A stretch of 64,000 bases of DNA from a virus (IMGVR_UViG_3300048556_000868:62001-126000), one strand, 5' to 3'. Numbered from the stretch's first letter, positions 49,113 through 57,411 are shown. A program made the numbers and translations. The notes: generated from the sequence alone by a model not told the origin.

Positions 49113-51413
49113 TTAGCCACAAAGCTCACACATGGTAATGTAATTTTCGATCATGGTTACAGATTCAATGTGAGTGAACGCATCGTTTCTCCAATCAGAA
49201 TAATGACAACCGACAAGTGAAATCATTGGATATTTCTCATGGCAAGCAATCATCTTGCTTTTATAATCGGCAAAAGAAATCTTTTCAGTTAAGTTGGATT
49301 CAACCCAAGTCTTGTCGCACTCCAATAAATAATTCACATAAATAAGAAGATTAGAATTACGATCACCATAACTTTTATATAAATTTAAACATTCTACAAA
49401 CAAACTATCTTTAAGGTTTTTGAAGTTTAAACCATTGGCGACAAAGACTTTGTACAAATGTTGGTAAAACTCTCTATCAAAACTATCGTGATCTTTATCT
49501 TTGCTAATTAAGTTGGCGGTATAGATACGATTCGCTTCGTCAATATTATCGAGCAATAATTTTTTAGCAATTAATTTGTAGAAGTCTTTAAAGTCTATCC
49601 ATAAGTCTTTGTCTAATTTTTTAATGTCAATCTTGCGAACACCGAACAAAGCATATTTGGGCGCATCTTCTTTAATTGAGTCATTAATTTTCTTCATTCT
49701 TGAGCGCATCGCATCAAGTTCAGAACTAAAACCATCAAGAGGGTAATCAATTTTGTAATTCTTGATTGGAACATAAATCAATTTTCCATCAAAATTACCA
49801 TCGACTTCAGAACCATCTTCGATTTCATTAATCTTTGAGGAAGCATTTTCCCAATAGTCGGCATTGCGATAGCAACTACTTCTGTCAAGTTTCATGCTGA
49901 ATAATGCAATGTCTGCTCGACTTCCGTTAGACTTACGCACTCCACTTCTGTTGGGCTTTTGTTTTTCCACATTATCAGAATATCTAATATGATCATCTGA
50001 AATACGATTAAATTCCCATTGAGTCCAAAGAACATTTTCCGCTGAACTATTAACTGCTCTCACGACATAAACTACTTGAAGGTCAGTATCTTCAGTCATA
50101 AGAGTGCGAACCCTCAAGTTATTGCCATGAGCAGATTCTAAATTTTGAATCATAAATAAGCAATTATCTTGACACAATAATCTGTTTACTTTGCCCGATT
50201 TAACCTTAAACCCATCTCTTGCACTTGTATCGGAATCTCTAGTAAATTCTGTAATAATCAAATCTTCGTACATATCGTGTGGACGAGAAAAAGCAGGACT
50301 ATTAATTTCAATCCCATTCCATGAGAAAGCATTGTTAAAAATATCCTTACAATGATATGGCATGGTATTGATTATCTTAGCATAATTTCTTTTAGCCAAG
50401 AACAAATCATCTGAATCGGCAAGTTTTTCTTGTGCAATTATTTGGATTTCATCTACAACTTTGTTGAGATACTTGCACAATACTCTTTGTGTTGACTCAT
50501 TGTACTCCAACATCTCACGACTATGGTGCAACTTTACAGAACCAAGAGGTAATCGCAAATGAAAGTTTGATGCTTGCAAGATTGAATCTACAATTCTTTT
50601 CTTTTTATCGTCTTTAAAAAACTTATCAGTTACAATAGAGTCTGAACTTAGTGGATAGGAAACTCTACCCATGAGAATTTTAGGGCGATTTTGACTTCTA
50701 TTATAATAATTGTAACGATTTTCTTCCTCAGTAAAAAACCATGAACCATCTTTTGCTTCGATTGAAATTTCGGGTGCAGAAATAAAACCTTCTTCAGTAC
50801 CTACAAAATTAGGCATATCTTTCTTTGAAAAGAATTTGAAGAAATTTTGAGCGATGTTTCTAAAGTTGTCACGATCAGATTCGGAAACTGCAACTTCAAT
50901 ACAAAGACCTGTTGGTTCATTGGTTGATTCGGGATCACCAATTCTTGCAATCTTTGTATCGTCATCTTCATTGACGAAAACATTGTAAGTAGTTTTGTTT
51001 CCACCATAATAAGAAACGCAAGTAAAACTATCTCCGTAAGAAAGTGGAGCAAACTTACCGATACCGAAAGCACCAATATAATTGTTTGATTGTCTTTTGG
51101 TTGACTTACCATACTTGGAATAAAGACCAAAAATATCTTCTTCACTTAATCCACCACCGAAGTCACGAACAGAAAAGTTTGGACTCATACTTGATGGCAA
51201 TTTTACTTCAATTCTTTTAGTAGAATTAGCTTCGGTATTGGCATCCAATGCGTTTGCGCTAATCTCTCTAACAACTGCAAGCGCAGGATTAGAATAGTTG
51301 TTTCTAAGAAGAGATGCAACATAGCGCATATCTTCGGCATCAATCGTGCAGTTTACTTGCTCGAAATCATGCGATTGAACAACTTGTTTTGTTTTTTCTT
51401 GTGTGATTATCAT
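49113..51413 (-). CDS. rIIA: rIIA-like GHKL-ATPase protein
   Basis: The 766-residue protein has the GHKL ATP-binding core: REISANALDAN (49-59, with the catalytic Glu and Asn), DFGGGLS (84-90) and GAFGIGKFAPL (from 114). The remaining ~500 residues carry the long C-terminal part typical of rIIA. It sits upstream of rIIB as in T4. Membrane-associated action is known for T4 rIIA; here it is inferred. A TTGACA-N17-TATGAT promoter precedes it. Confidence 0.88.
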   Translation of the reverse strand: MIITQEKTKQVVQSHDFEQVNCTIDAEDMRYVASLLRNNYSNPALAVVREISANALDANTEANSTKRIEVKLPSSMSPNFSVRDFGGGLSEEDIFGLYSKYGKSTKRQSNNYIGAFGIGKFAPLSYGDSFTCVSYYGGNKTTYNVFVNEDDDTKIARIGDPESTNEPTGLCIEVAVSESDRDNFRNIAQNFFKFFSKKDMPNFVGTEEGFISAPEISIEAKDGSWFFTEEENRYNYYNRSQNRPKILMGRVSYPLSSDSIVTDKFFKDDKKKRIVDSILQASNFHLRLPLGSVKLHHSREMLEYNESTQRVLCKYLNKVVDEIQIIAQEKLADSDDLFLAKRNYAKIINTMPYHCKDIFNNAFSWNGIEINSPAFSRPHDMYEDLIITEFTRDSDTSARDGFKVKSGKVNRLLCQDNCLFMIQNLESAHGNNLRVRTLMTEDTDLQVVYVVRAVNSSAENVLWTQWEFNRISDDHIRYSDNVEKQKPNRSGVRKSNGSRADIALFSMKLDRSSCYRNADYWENASSKINEIEDGSEVDGNFDGKLIYVPIKNYKIDYPLDGFSSELDAMRSRMKKINDSIKEDAPKYALFGVRKIDIKKLDKDLWIDFKDFYKLIAKKLLLDNIDEANRIYTANLISKDKDHDSFDREFYQHLYKVFVANGLNFKNLKDSLFVECLNLYKSYGDRNSNLLIYVNYLLECDKTWVESNLTEKISFADYKSKMIACHEKYPMISLVGCHYSDWRNDAFTHIESVTMIENYITMCELCG

Positions 51414-51456
51414 TTTCGTTTTTTGTTTTGTTGTTGATAATTAAATTATGATTCAG

Positions 51457-51485
51457 ATCATAGAAAACTTTTGTTCGTCTGTCAA
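51457..51485 (-). promoter_or_regulatory. rIIA promoter
   Basis: TTGACA-N17-TATGAT lies 43 bases before the rIIA ATG at 51413. Confidence 0.78.
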
Positions 51486-51658
51486 CACTTTTTTTTTAAT
51501 TTGTTGTAACTATCCCAATCATAGTTGTTTATGAAATCTAAACATTCTTTCATGCAAGCGATTTCTAAGATGTAAACTTGTTCATCTTCTTGATTGGTGA
51601 TCGAGAGATTTTTATTCTCTTCGATTTTTTGTTTAATTAAATTGACGATCTCTTTCAT
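51482..51658 (-). CDS. Small acidic protein
   Basis: The 58-residue protein (IVNLIKQKIEENKNLSITNQ) ends inside the -35 box of rIIA (its TGA lies in TTGACA). Confidence 0.65.
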   Translation of the reverse strand: MKEIVNLIKQKIEENKNLSITNQEDEQVYILEIACMKECLDFINNYDWDSYNKLKKKC

Positions 51659-51729
51659 CTGTTTTGTATAATAATATTTATAAAATAAACTAATGTGAAA
51701 ATTAAAAATTTTTTTAATTGAGCAATAGT

Positions 51730-51915
51730 TTACTTATCTAAATTTCTTTTACTTTCTTGAGCTTTACGCATTTTTTGTGTGACCTTGACATTTGGCATAT
51801 CTATATGCTCTACCAAGGGTTGTGCGCCTGTGTGAGATGATTTTTTAGAAATCATGTGGAGTTTTTGACCTTTTTCTTTTGGAGTCACCCCCTTTTTTGT
51901 TGCTTTCTTACCCAT
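51730..51915 (-). CDS. Small basic Lys-rich protein
   Basis: The 61-residue protein (MGKKATKKGVTPKEKGQKL) overlaps the upstream gene by one base. It may bind DNA or RNA. Confidence 0.62.
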   Translation of the reverse strand: MGKKATKKGVTPKEKGQKLHMISKKSSHTGAQPLVEHIDMPNVKVTQKMRKAQESKRNLDK

Positions 51916-52145
51916 TACCTGCTACCCCCATTTATATTTTCTAGTTCATTTTCTTTAGCTTGCCTTCTCATTGCCACAACAAGTTCTTCGTCAACTAATC
52001 TATGTATATTTGTGGTATCTTCTATTGCAGTACCGAAATACATATCAATGAGGTCTGCGATTTGATCTACGCACTCATATAAGCGATATTGATCTCCACC
52101 ATTTTGTGGAACTTTAAATTTAATTTCTTCTGTTATGTAATTCAT
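51915..52145 (-). CDS. Hypothetical acidic protein
   Basis: The 76-residue protein (YRLYECVDQIADLIDMYFG) is leaderless by promoter position. Function unknown. Confidence 0.68.
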   Translation of the reverse strand: MNYITEEIKFKVPQNGGDQYRLYECVDQIADLIDMYFGTAIEDTTNIHRLVDEELVVAMRRQAKENELENINGGSR

Positions 52146-52151
52146 ACCAAT

Positions 52152-52180
52152 ACATTAACCTATCAAGATAACCCTGTCAA
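52152..52180 (-). promoter_or_regulatory. Early promoter TTGACA-N17-TAATGT
   Basis: Six bases separate the -10 box from ATG 52145. Confidence 0.75.
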
Positions 52181-52396
52181 GGATAATTCTTCACTTTCTG
52201 AATCTTGAAATTGACCTACAACTAAATCCATGCACTCTGACAAAGGCGCATCATCGTCAACTTTGCCGATTGAGATAGTGATTTTTTCATCATAATCAGT
52301 ATCGCTAGTTGGCAAAAAATGTAACTTAATTCCGCCATCCGTAATTTCTTTAATGTCTTGATTAGTTAAGCCAAGATTTATATTATATTCTTTCAT
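52163..52396 (-). CDS. Hypothetical acidic protein
   Basis: The 77-residue protein (NLGLTNQDIKEITDGGIKL) overlaps the upstream gene by 14 bases and ends in the promoter of the next gene. Confidence 0.62.
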   Translation of the reverse strand: MKEYNINLGLTNQDIKEITDGGIKLHFLPTSDTDYDEKITISIGKVDDDAPLSECMDLVVGQFQDSESEELSLTGLS

Positions 52397-52574
52397 CTGA
52401 TAATATTAGCTTTATTTCTTTGTTTTTGATTTTCTTAATAATAAAAAGTTGACCAAGTAGATCATGTAAGTCTTCTGTTGTCAAGGTTATTTCTTGAATG
52501 TCTTTTTCTATTGGCAAGTCTGAGCTTTGCCTTATGCAACCTTCTATCGCACTATACCCTTTGGTTGAACTCAT
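52383..52574 (-). CDS. Hypothetical protein
   Basis: The 63-residue protein (EDLHDLLGQLFIIKKIKNK) overlaps both neighbours. Function unknown. Confidence 0.6.
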   Translation of the reverse strand: MSSTKGYSAIEGCIRQSSDLPIEKDIQEITLTTEDLHDLLGQLFIIKKIKNKEIKLILSDERI

Positions 52575-52725
52575 TTAAATAAATTCCTTCGTTAATTAAT
52601 TCATCTTCGGTAAATTCCATTGGCTCTTCCCATTCTTCATCATCGAGAAAGTAAGTACCTGTGAAACTATCGTACCAAAATTTTTCTTCAGTAGTTTCGT
52701 CTTCGTATATGTGATTGATGTTCAT
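52552..52725 (-). CDS. Small very acidic protein
   Basis: The 57-residue protein is rich in Glu, Tyr and Trp (EEKFWYDSFTGTYFLDDEEW), like a DNA mimic in composition. It overlaps the next gene by 23 bases. A TTGACA-N17-TATGGT promoter lies ~55 bases upstream. Confidence 0.6.
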   Translation of the reverse strand: MNINHIYEDETTEEKFWYDSFTGTYFLDDEEWEEPMEFTEDELINEGIYLNEFNQRV

Positions 52726-52784
52726 GTGTCGATATTTTTTGTTTTTATAAAGATATTATTTTAATATGTCGATACCATAAAGAT

Positions 52785-52988
52785 TTAAAATGATTCTGTC
52801 AAGATTAAATCTCCACTTTCCCACATATCCCAATGGGATTCATAAGCATGATCCCAATCTTCATACTCTCCATTTGCTACGGAAATTGTCGCCTCTCTCT
52901 TAATTAATTCGTCATCAATTTCTTCCCAATTAAAATCGAGAGACATTTGATCTTTGTGGTAAACTATTTCTTCTATTTGGTTTTTCAT
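52785..52988 (-). CDS. Hypothetical acidic protein
   Basis: The 67-residue protein (WDHAYESHWDMWESGDLIL) is last in a chain of ATGA-coupled genes to 54063. Function unknown. Confidence 0.65.
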   Translation of the reverse strand: MKNQIEEIVYHKDQMSLDFNWEEIDDELIKREATISVANGEYEDWDHAYESHWDMWESGDLILTESF

Positions 52989-53188
52989 AGTTTTTCGTAT
53001 TTGTCAATTAAATTTTCCAAGTATGATTCAGATAAATGCTCGAAATTTTTTGTATATTTATATGCACCATCTAAATAAGTTGCTCCACCATTTCCATCGT
53101 TCCATATTTCGATGCCCTCGATGTTGGTTTTGCATTGATAACCGAGACCTCTGTTTGTCTCAAAATATCTCACATTTGTTACTTTCAT
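52985..53188 (-). CDS. Hypothetical protein
   Basis: The 67-residue protein (RYFETNRGLGYQCKTNIEG, NDGNGGATYLDGAYKY) shows a phage-type pattern without known function. Overlaps both neighbours. Confidence 0.65.
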   Translation of the reverse strand: MKVTNVRYFETNRGLGYQCKTNIEGIEIWNDGNGGATYLDGAYKYTKNFEHLSESYLENLIDKYEKL

Positions 53189-53415
53189 TATGCAATCTCC
53201 AATCGGTAATATTCGTTCTCTATTTGCTCTGCTTCGGTAAGACTATCAAGACCATTGTAATCTTCATAAACTTCACGAATATAATCTAAGTCTTTTCCAA
53301 CATAAAATGCAGGACTATAATCTCCCTCTTTGTGCAAACCATTTGATCTGTCCGCTTCAAGAATATAATCTAACATTTTTTGTGGCTCAATATTCCAAAC
53401 TTTATTTACTTTCAT
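53188..53415 (-). CDS. Hypothetical protein
   Basis: The 75-residue protein (NIEPQKMLDYILEADRSNG) overlaps both neighbours. Function unknown. Confidence 0.65.
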   Translation of the reverse strand: MKVNKVWNIEPQKMLDYILEADRSNGLHKEGDYSPAFYVGKDLDYIREVYEDYNGLDSLTEAEQIENEYYRLEIA

Positions 53416-53642
53416 AATTCTAAATTTGCAGTTATTTTTACATCTAATACTCCATGATTAACTGCACTTTCAACACGATAGCCTGTGCTGACTAGTTTGT
53501 CAATGATAGAATGTCTGTGATTCCAAATATCTTTATCCCATCCACGATAGTCGCAAGTAGAGAAACTTGATGAGCCTGTTTTAGCCACTCTATCCACATG
53601 ATATTGAATGTTTTCTTTTAATTTTTCTTTTAATTCTTTCAT
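53412..53642 (-). CDS. Hypothetical protein
   Basis: The 76-residue protein (FSTCDYRGWDKDIWNHRHS) overlaps both neighbours by four bases. Function unknown. Confidence 0.65.
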   Translation of the reverse strand: MKELKEKLKENIQYHVDRVAKTGSSSFSTCDYRGWDKDIWNHRHSIIDKLVSTGYRVESAVNHGVLDVKITANLEL

Positions 53643-53863
53643 GGTAAATATAACTGATCTTTTCTTTTCTTGTTATTAATTTTTTCTACATGAGATTTTA
53701 TTGCTCTATCCCAACCTAAATTGTGAATCTTATTCGTAGTATTGTCAATAGTAAAAGCATCAACTTTCACTTTTTTGCTATAAAGGGCATGACCTTGTTT
53801 AACAATTTCTGCAATGTAAAAATAAGGAATTGAGTCAACTCGATAATAATTTAATTCATTCAT
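53639..53863 (-). CDS. Hypothetical basic protein
   Basis: The 74-residue protein (YFYIAEIVKQGHALYSKKV) overlaps both neighbours by four bases. Function unknown. Confidence 0.65.
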   Translation of the reverse strand: MNELNYYRVDSIPYFYIAEIVKQGHALYSKKVKVDAFTIDNTTNKIHNLGWDRAIKSHVEKINNKKRKDQLYLP

Positions 53864-54063
53864 CTTATATATTCTCTTTCTTGTAAATATTCTTTAAAAT
53901 TAACTTTAAACTCACTTAGCCAATGTGAATCAACTGCACATTCTGCGAGTATTTCCCAAGGATCACCTAAATAGTTGTCAATGTCAACATCAAAATAAAA
54001 TTTTATTTGATCTGCCAAGGACATATCTTTTGTCCACTCTTCGTATGTTGGTAAATTTTGCAT
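53860..54063 (-). CDS. Hypothetical acidic protein, first of a coupled chain
   Basis: The 67-residue protein (DYPWEILAECAV-type and KDMSLADQIKFYFDVDIDN motifs) begins the ATGA-coupled chain. Function unknown. Confidence 0.62.
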   Translation of the reverse strand: MQNLPTYEEWTKDMSLADQIKFYFDVDIDNYLGDPWEILAECAVDSHWLSEFKVNFKEYLQEREYIR

Positions 54064-54137
54064 GATATATTAAGCGTTTTGTTATGTTATTAATAAGAAG
54101 TTTGTGTTTATATAGTTAAACAATTATTTTGCATCTT

Positions 54138-54383
54138 TTATAATGCTTTTGCTTGTGTTCTGCCCCCTGCATCTAATACATTGCGAAGGCAACTTGATTG
54201 CCCTGCTCTTGCGGTAACTTTCTTGGCATGATCAAATGCACTAGGATCAGCAAATTGTTGCATGACCATAGTTGACTTGTCAAGATAAACATTTAGACCC
54301 TTGCGAGGAATCGAGTTCGCTATCTTCTCTGCGTTAGAAATTGATTGTTTAATGCTATCTAGGAATGCTTCTGTTGTATTCAT
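54138..54383 (-). CDS. Hypothetical protein
   Basis: The 81-residue protein (FLDSIKQSISNAEKIANSI, MQQFADPSAFDHAKKVT) has its own promoter. Function unknown. Confidence 0.68.
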   Translation of the reverse strand: MNTTEAFLDSIKQSISNAEKIANSIPRKGLNVYLDKSTMVMQQFADPSAFDHAKKVTARAGQSSCLRNVLDAGGRTQAKAL

Positions 54384-54390
54384 GGAAGCT

Positions 54391-54419
54391 ATGTTAGAAT
54401 TATTTTATTAGCTTGTCAA
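54391..54419 (-). promoter_or_regulatory. Early promoter TTGACA-N17-TAACAT
   Basis: Seven bases separate the -10 box from ATG 54383. Confidence 0.72.
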
Positions 54420-54425
54420 CACTTT

Positions 54426-54656
54426 TTATTTATTAGCAATAATTTCTAGTGATCTAGCGATGTCTCTCATAGATACTCGTAGTTCGGAAACTTCGTTAGT
54501 CATTTCATCAAGAACTGATCTGATGTCATCAAGCGCATGAACAACATCACTATTTGAAAGATTATGGATTTCTTCTTTGACTTCTTCTAATCCATCACGG
54601 ATGTAATCTCCTAGATGTTCGATTGCTTCAATCTCTTGTGTGGTAATTGGTTTCAT
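54426..54656 (-). CDS. Coiled-coil protein
   Basis: The 76-residue protein has a long coiled coil (EVKEEIHNLSNSDVVHAL; MTNEVSELRVSMRDIARSL). Function unknown. Confidence 0.65.
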   Translation of the reverse strand: MKPITTQEIEAIEHLGDYIRDGLEEVKEEIHNLSNSDVVHALDDIRSVLDEMTNEVSELRVSMRDIARSLEIIANK

Positions 54657-54659
54657 ATT

Positions 54660-54728
54660 TTATTCTAAAATTCCTATTATTATAAAAAGCATTAATAGCG
54701 CAGTAACATATATTTGATAATCAGTCAT
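54660..54728 (-). CDS. 22-residue membrane micro-peptide
   Basis: MTDYQIYVTALLMLFIIIG with ILE at the end forms one hydrophobic helix, 10 bases after tRNA-Cys. Confidence 0.4.
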   Translation of the reverse strand: MTDYQIYVTALLMLFIIIGILE

Positions 54729-54738
54729 TTTGTTTAAA

Positions 54739-54813
54739 TGGACGCATGGATCAGAATCGAACTGATGAATGGGAGTTTTGCAGACTCCTGCCTTACCACT
54801 TGGCTACCATGCG
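54739..54813 (-). tRNA. tRNA-Cys (GCA)
   Basis: All arms are canonical: acceptor CGCATGG/CCATGCG, D-stem GCC/GGC, anticodon stem GGAGT/ACTCC with loop CTGCAAA (anticodon GCA), T-stem ATCAG/CTGAT with TTCGATT, discriminator T and encoded CCA. U73 and GCA are the known identity elements for cysteine. It is 75 bases long. Confidence 0.96.
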
Positions 54814-54818
54814 AAAAT

Positions 54819-55238
54819 TTACCACCAACTACTATAATAAACTTTTTTCCCTTCATTAATTGCTTTGCGAGCATCTTCAATGAATTGTAGATCAGTTTGC
54901 TTGTAATAATAGTCTCCTGCTTTTGGCTTATTACCATCATCGTCTTCCCAATCAAAAGAATCGTCACCGAAAAAGAATCCACCTGTTTCGGGCAAAACTT
55001 TTTCCTTAATATCAATCTCTAGTTGATCAAGGTCTTCCAAGGTAAGCTCAACAGGGACACAATTAAATTCCCCCATGCCCCCATTATTTAAATCATCTAA
55101 GTTGCCTTCGTATGGTCTACCTTTGTCTTCCCAAAGGTCTTCCATCCAACCATGCAAGCGATTATGCTTGCGCCAATCAGCAAGTGATTCTTCTTCTCCG
55201 TTGGAGTTCTTTGCGTATGCGTACATATCTAATCCCAT
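54819..55238 (-). CDS. Conserved phage protein of unknown function (MGLDMYA family)
   Basis: The 139-residue protein has the start MGLDMYAYAKN, then LADWRKHNRLHGWME, GEFNCVPVELTLEDLDQL, ETGGFFFGDDSFDW and the YYSSWW end. This is a widespread phage family. GGAG lies before its ATG. Function unknown. Confidence 0.75.
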   Translation of the reverse strand: MGLDMYAYAKNSNGEEESLADWRKHNRLHGWMEDLWEDKGRPYEGNLDDLNNGGMGEFNCVPVELTLEDLDQLEIDIKEKVLPETGGFFFGDDSFDWEDDDGNKPKAGDYYYKQTDLQFIEDARKAINEGKKVYYSSWW

Positions 55239-55254
55239 AATATTTTCTCCTTAT

Positions 55255-55428
55255 TTATTTATGATTTATTTTAAAACCAAGATCAGTTAAGCATAGTAAA
55301 TCAACCCTGTCAAGGCTTTTTTTGCGAGTTAATAAATTAATATTTTCTGCATGATTAGAAGTTACGACCCACAAAGAATCTTTGCGATTTTTATACTTCT
55401 TTTCTTTTACTTCAATTATATTGTTCAT
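55255..55428 (-). CDS. Small basic protein
   Basis: The 57-residue protein (IIEVKEKKYKNRKDSLWVV) contains a TTGACA-N17-TTAACT promoter for the next gene in its own 3' end. Confidence 0.58.
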   Translation of the reverse strand: MNNIIEVKEKKYKNRKDSLWVVTSNHAENINLLTRKKSLDRVDLLCLTDLGFKINHK

Positions 55429-55633
55429 AGCCTAGTCTCTCTAAATTATAAACGAGGTTAATTTTTTGCTTTTTTATTGTGCGCAATATTTGAGCTTTTC
55501 TATCTTCATTTCCGCATTTATATTCTTTCATTAAATCTTTGCGCCATTCATTGAAAGATTCTAAAACTACTTGTGGCATAACAGAGGGGTCTACTCTGTC
55601 TGCTCTGTTCCATATATAGTGTCCTTTTCTCAT
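55412..55633 (-). CDS. Hypothetical basic protein
   Basis: The 73-residue protein (VMPQVVLESFNEWRKDLMK) overlaps the upstream SprT-like gene by four bases. Function unknown. Confidence 0.65.
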   Translation of the reverse strand: MRKGHYIWNRADRVDPSVMPQVVLESFNEWRKDLMKEYKCGNEDRKAQILRTIKKQKINLVYNLERLGYEQYN

Positions 55634-56133
55634 CTTAATATATCATTTAATAGTTCTTTTGTGGCGCGATCTGCTATTTTCGCCTTCTCTCCTTTGTATA
55701 AAACAACCCCGCATTTTGGGCAAGAATATCTAGCGTGTTTTCTTAATCTGTGTCTTTTATAAGTTGTTCCGCAACAAGTGTCAACATATTTATAATGATC
55801 ATTTGGTTTATTTAATTTTTTCTTATTGCACCTTTCGGGTCTTGCTCCTATCTCCCTGCAAATAGATTTCCATATTTTACCATGTCCACGACCTGCGCTT
55901 CCATGACGATGGTAAGCTAAAGCATGAGCGATCTCATGCAAAATAGTATCAACAACTTCTAATTTATCGTTAAGCTCGACATACCATTTAGATAAGTAAA
56001 TTTTTTTCTTATTATAATTACAAGTCCCAAGAGCAACTTTTTTACTATGCCAATTAAATCTCCAACCATTTTGGAGTAAGTTATGCTTATGTAAGTAAAC
56101 AAGCGCTAAAGCGGATGCGTTTTCTTTTTTCAT
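55630..56133 (-). CDS. SprT-like zinc metallopeptidase
   Basis: The 167-residue protein has HEIAH (66-70) and GHGKIW (His84) as the SprT/Spartan active-site pattern, and Cys pairs (TCCGTT, CPKCG) for a zinc ribbon near the end. SprT-type proteins cleave DNA-bound proteins; the phage target is unknown. Leaderless by promoter position. Confidence 0.88.
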   Translation of the reverse strand: MKKENASALALVYLHKHNLLQNGWRFNWHSKKVALGTCNYNKKKIYLSKWYVELNDKLEVVDTILHEIAHALAYHRHGSAGRGHGKIWKSICREIGARPERCNKKKLNKPNDHYKYVDTCCGTTYKRHRLRKHARYSCPKCGVVLYKGEKAKIADRATKELLNDILR

Positions 56134-56139
56134 ACATTA

Positions 56140-56168
56140 ATAGTAGGGCAAAAATTAAACCTTGTCAA
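56140..56168 (-). promoter_or_regulatory. Early promoter TTGACA-N17-TACTAT
   Basis: Six bases separate the -10 box from ATG 56133. Confidence 0.78.
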
Positions 56169-56424
56169 CAATAAATTTTTGCAATTCTTTGTTTTCTAAA
56201 TTTAATTCTCTTTCAATTTCTTTAGCTATACTTTCACCGACAGATATTTTATGATCCTTTGATAAAGCATTTAATAATTCGACTAAATTTTTTCCTGTTT
56301 TAATTCGACCCTCTTCTCCTGTGAGAAATAAATTGTCAGCAGTTACAAGCATAAGATCATCTAGTTTAATGATAATATGGTTGATTGCATCTATGCTACC
56401 TCTTATCCCTAATTGTATTTTCAT
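56155..56424 (-). CDS. Hypothetical protein
   Basis: The 89-residue protein (LVTADNLFLTGEEGRIKTG, NLVELLNALSKDHKISV) has a slight HPr-like order of strands and helices, without the active His. Function unknown. Confidence 0.6.
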   Translation of the reverse strand: MKIQLGIRGSIDAINHIIIKLDDLMLVTADNLFLTGEEGRIKTGKNLVELLNALSKDHKISVGESIAKEIERELNLENKELQKFIVDKV

Positions 56425-56630
56425 CTTTTACTTTTACTAATTAAATCTATTTTTAAACTTTCTTTATCTTGAGCATTCTCCCACACAATATTATTTGTGT
56501 CAAGGCTAACACTAATTAACATTAGCTTTCTATACAATGGATAAAAGATTGCGCCTGTTATATTATAACGCAAAAGATGAGAGACTAAGTCTCCTAAGAA
56601 ATAGAAGATTTTACTTAAATAAGTTTTCAA
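56421..56630 (-). CDS. Hypothetical membrane-associated protein
   Basis: The 69-residue protein starts TTG at 56630, overlapping the TGA of the upstream gene (TTGA). The first half is hydrophobic and basic. Function unknown. Confidence 0.55.
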   Translation of the reverse strand: MKTYLSKIFYFLGDLVSHLLRYNITGAIFYPLYRKLMLISVSLDTNNIVWENAQDKESLKIDLISKSKR

Positions 56631-56725
56631 TTATTTCTTCTATCAGTTTGTTGTTTAATTAACTCATTTAAATTTTTTACCCAATTAATTTGACATTGCA
56701 TTGGTTGGCTCATATTAAATTCCAT
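56627..56725 (-). CDS. Small protein
   Basis: The 32-residue protein (MEFNMSQPMQCQINWVKNL) ends TGA inside the TTG start of the next gene. Confidence 0.5.
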   Translation of the reverse strand: MEFNMSQPMQCQINWVKNLNELIKQQTDRRNN

Positions 56726-56894
56726 GTTTACTACTAATTCTAGCAATTTCTTCCATTATTTTTTCGTGATCTCTGATGTACTGCAACATAGGCAACAATA
56801 CATTATTTATTAAATCAGTATTTTCTTCGCTATGATCATCGCTTAACCTTTGTATTTGAGAATTTATTCTTTCAAATAAAGTGAGGTCAACCAT
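56715..56894 (-). CDS. Small helical protein
   Basis: The 59-residue protein (ERINSQIQRLSDDHSEENT) is acidic and helical, and overlaps the downstream gene by 11 bases. Function unknown. Confidence 0.6.
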   Translation of the reverse strand: MVDLTLFERINSQIQRLSDDHSEENTDLINNVLLPMLQYIRDHEKIMEEIARISSKHGI

Positions 56895-56896
56895 AA

Positions 56897-57076
56897 TTAT
56901 TTATCTTTTTTGATTGGTGGAAATCTACCCCAATCCCCCATCCCATCATAATCTGCTTCGTCACTTAAATGCTCAAGAACTTTTTCGTTCTTAATCATGC
57001 TATCCTTGGTGACTTTGTTGATTTCTCGCTTACGAGTGAAAGACCAAATTAGTTTTTTAATGGTTTTTACGATCAT
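56897..57076 (-). CDS. Small basic protein
   Basis: The 59-residue protein (TIKKLIWSFTRKREINKVT) is basic, ending GDWGRFPPIKKDK. Function unknown. Confidence 0.58.
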   Translation of the reverse strand: MIVKTIKKLIWSFTRKREINKVTKDSMIKNEKVLEHLSDEADYDGMGDWGRFPPIKKDK

Positions 57077-57215
57077 ATTTTTTAAGTTGTTTTTTGCAAA
57101 TGTCGCAGTCGATAAGTGTTTCTACGCAAAAGCAATTATTTGATAATTTTATACTAGAACAACTTATAAGAAAAAAACAAGAAAATGTCAAGAATAATTT
57201 AATAATCGTTTTCAT
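57057..57215 (-). CDS. Small Cys-rich lipoprotein
   Basis: The 52-residue protein has a signal peptide with lipobox (FLTFSCFFLISC, Cys19), then Cys residues (NNCFCVETLIDCDICKK). It is the second envelope-anchored small protein here; superinfection control is possible. Confidence 0.62.
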   Translation of the reverse strand: MKTIIKLFLTFSCFFLISCSSIKLSNNCFCVETLIDCDICKKQLKKYDRKNH

Positions 57216-57411
57216 GTACTTCTAGTTTTTGTTGCTTTTTAATTGATTCATATATTTTGTATAATAAATCTTTTTGAGAATTATATCTTATATAATCTGT
57301 TTTATCGAACCCCTCTTTTGGGTACTCTATTTCTCTGTCAACATCTCTTACTGCATACAATGCCATGCTAAATCCATGACTTGCACCACTATTAAATTCA
57401 TCATGTGCCAT
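57199..57411 (-). CDS. Hypothetical protein
   Basis: The 70-residue protein (NSGASHGFSMALYAVRDVD) overlaps both neighbours. Function unknown. Confidence 0.6.
   Translation of the reverse strand: MAHDEFNSGASHGFSMALYAVRDVDREIEYPKEGFDKTDYIRYNSQKDLLYKIYESIKKQQKLEVHENDY

Noticed and set aside
51659-51729. T4-type late promoter TATAAATA
   Set aside because: A TATAAATA occurs once in this very AT-rich gap and is not repeated at other late genes.
56155-56424. HPr-like phosphocarrier
   Set aside because: The order of strands is faintly similar but the active His and the kinase site are absent.
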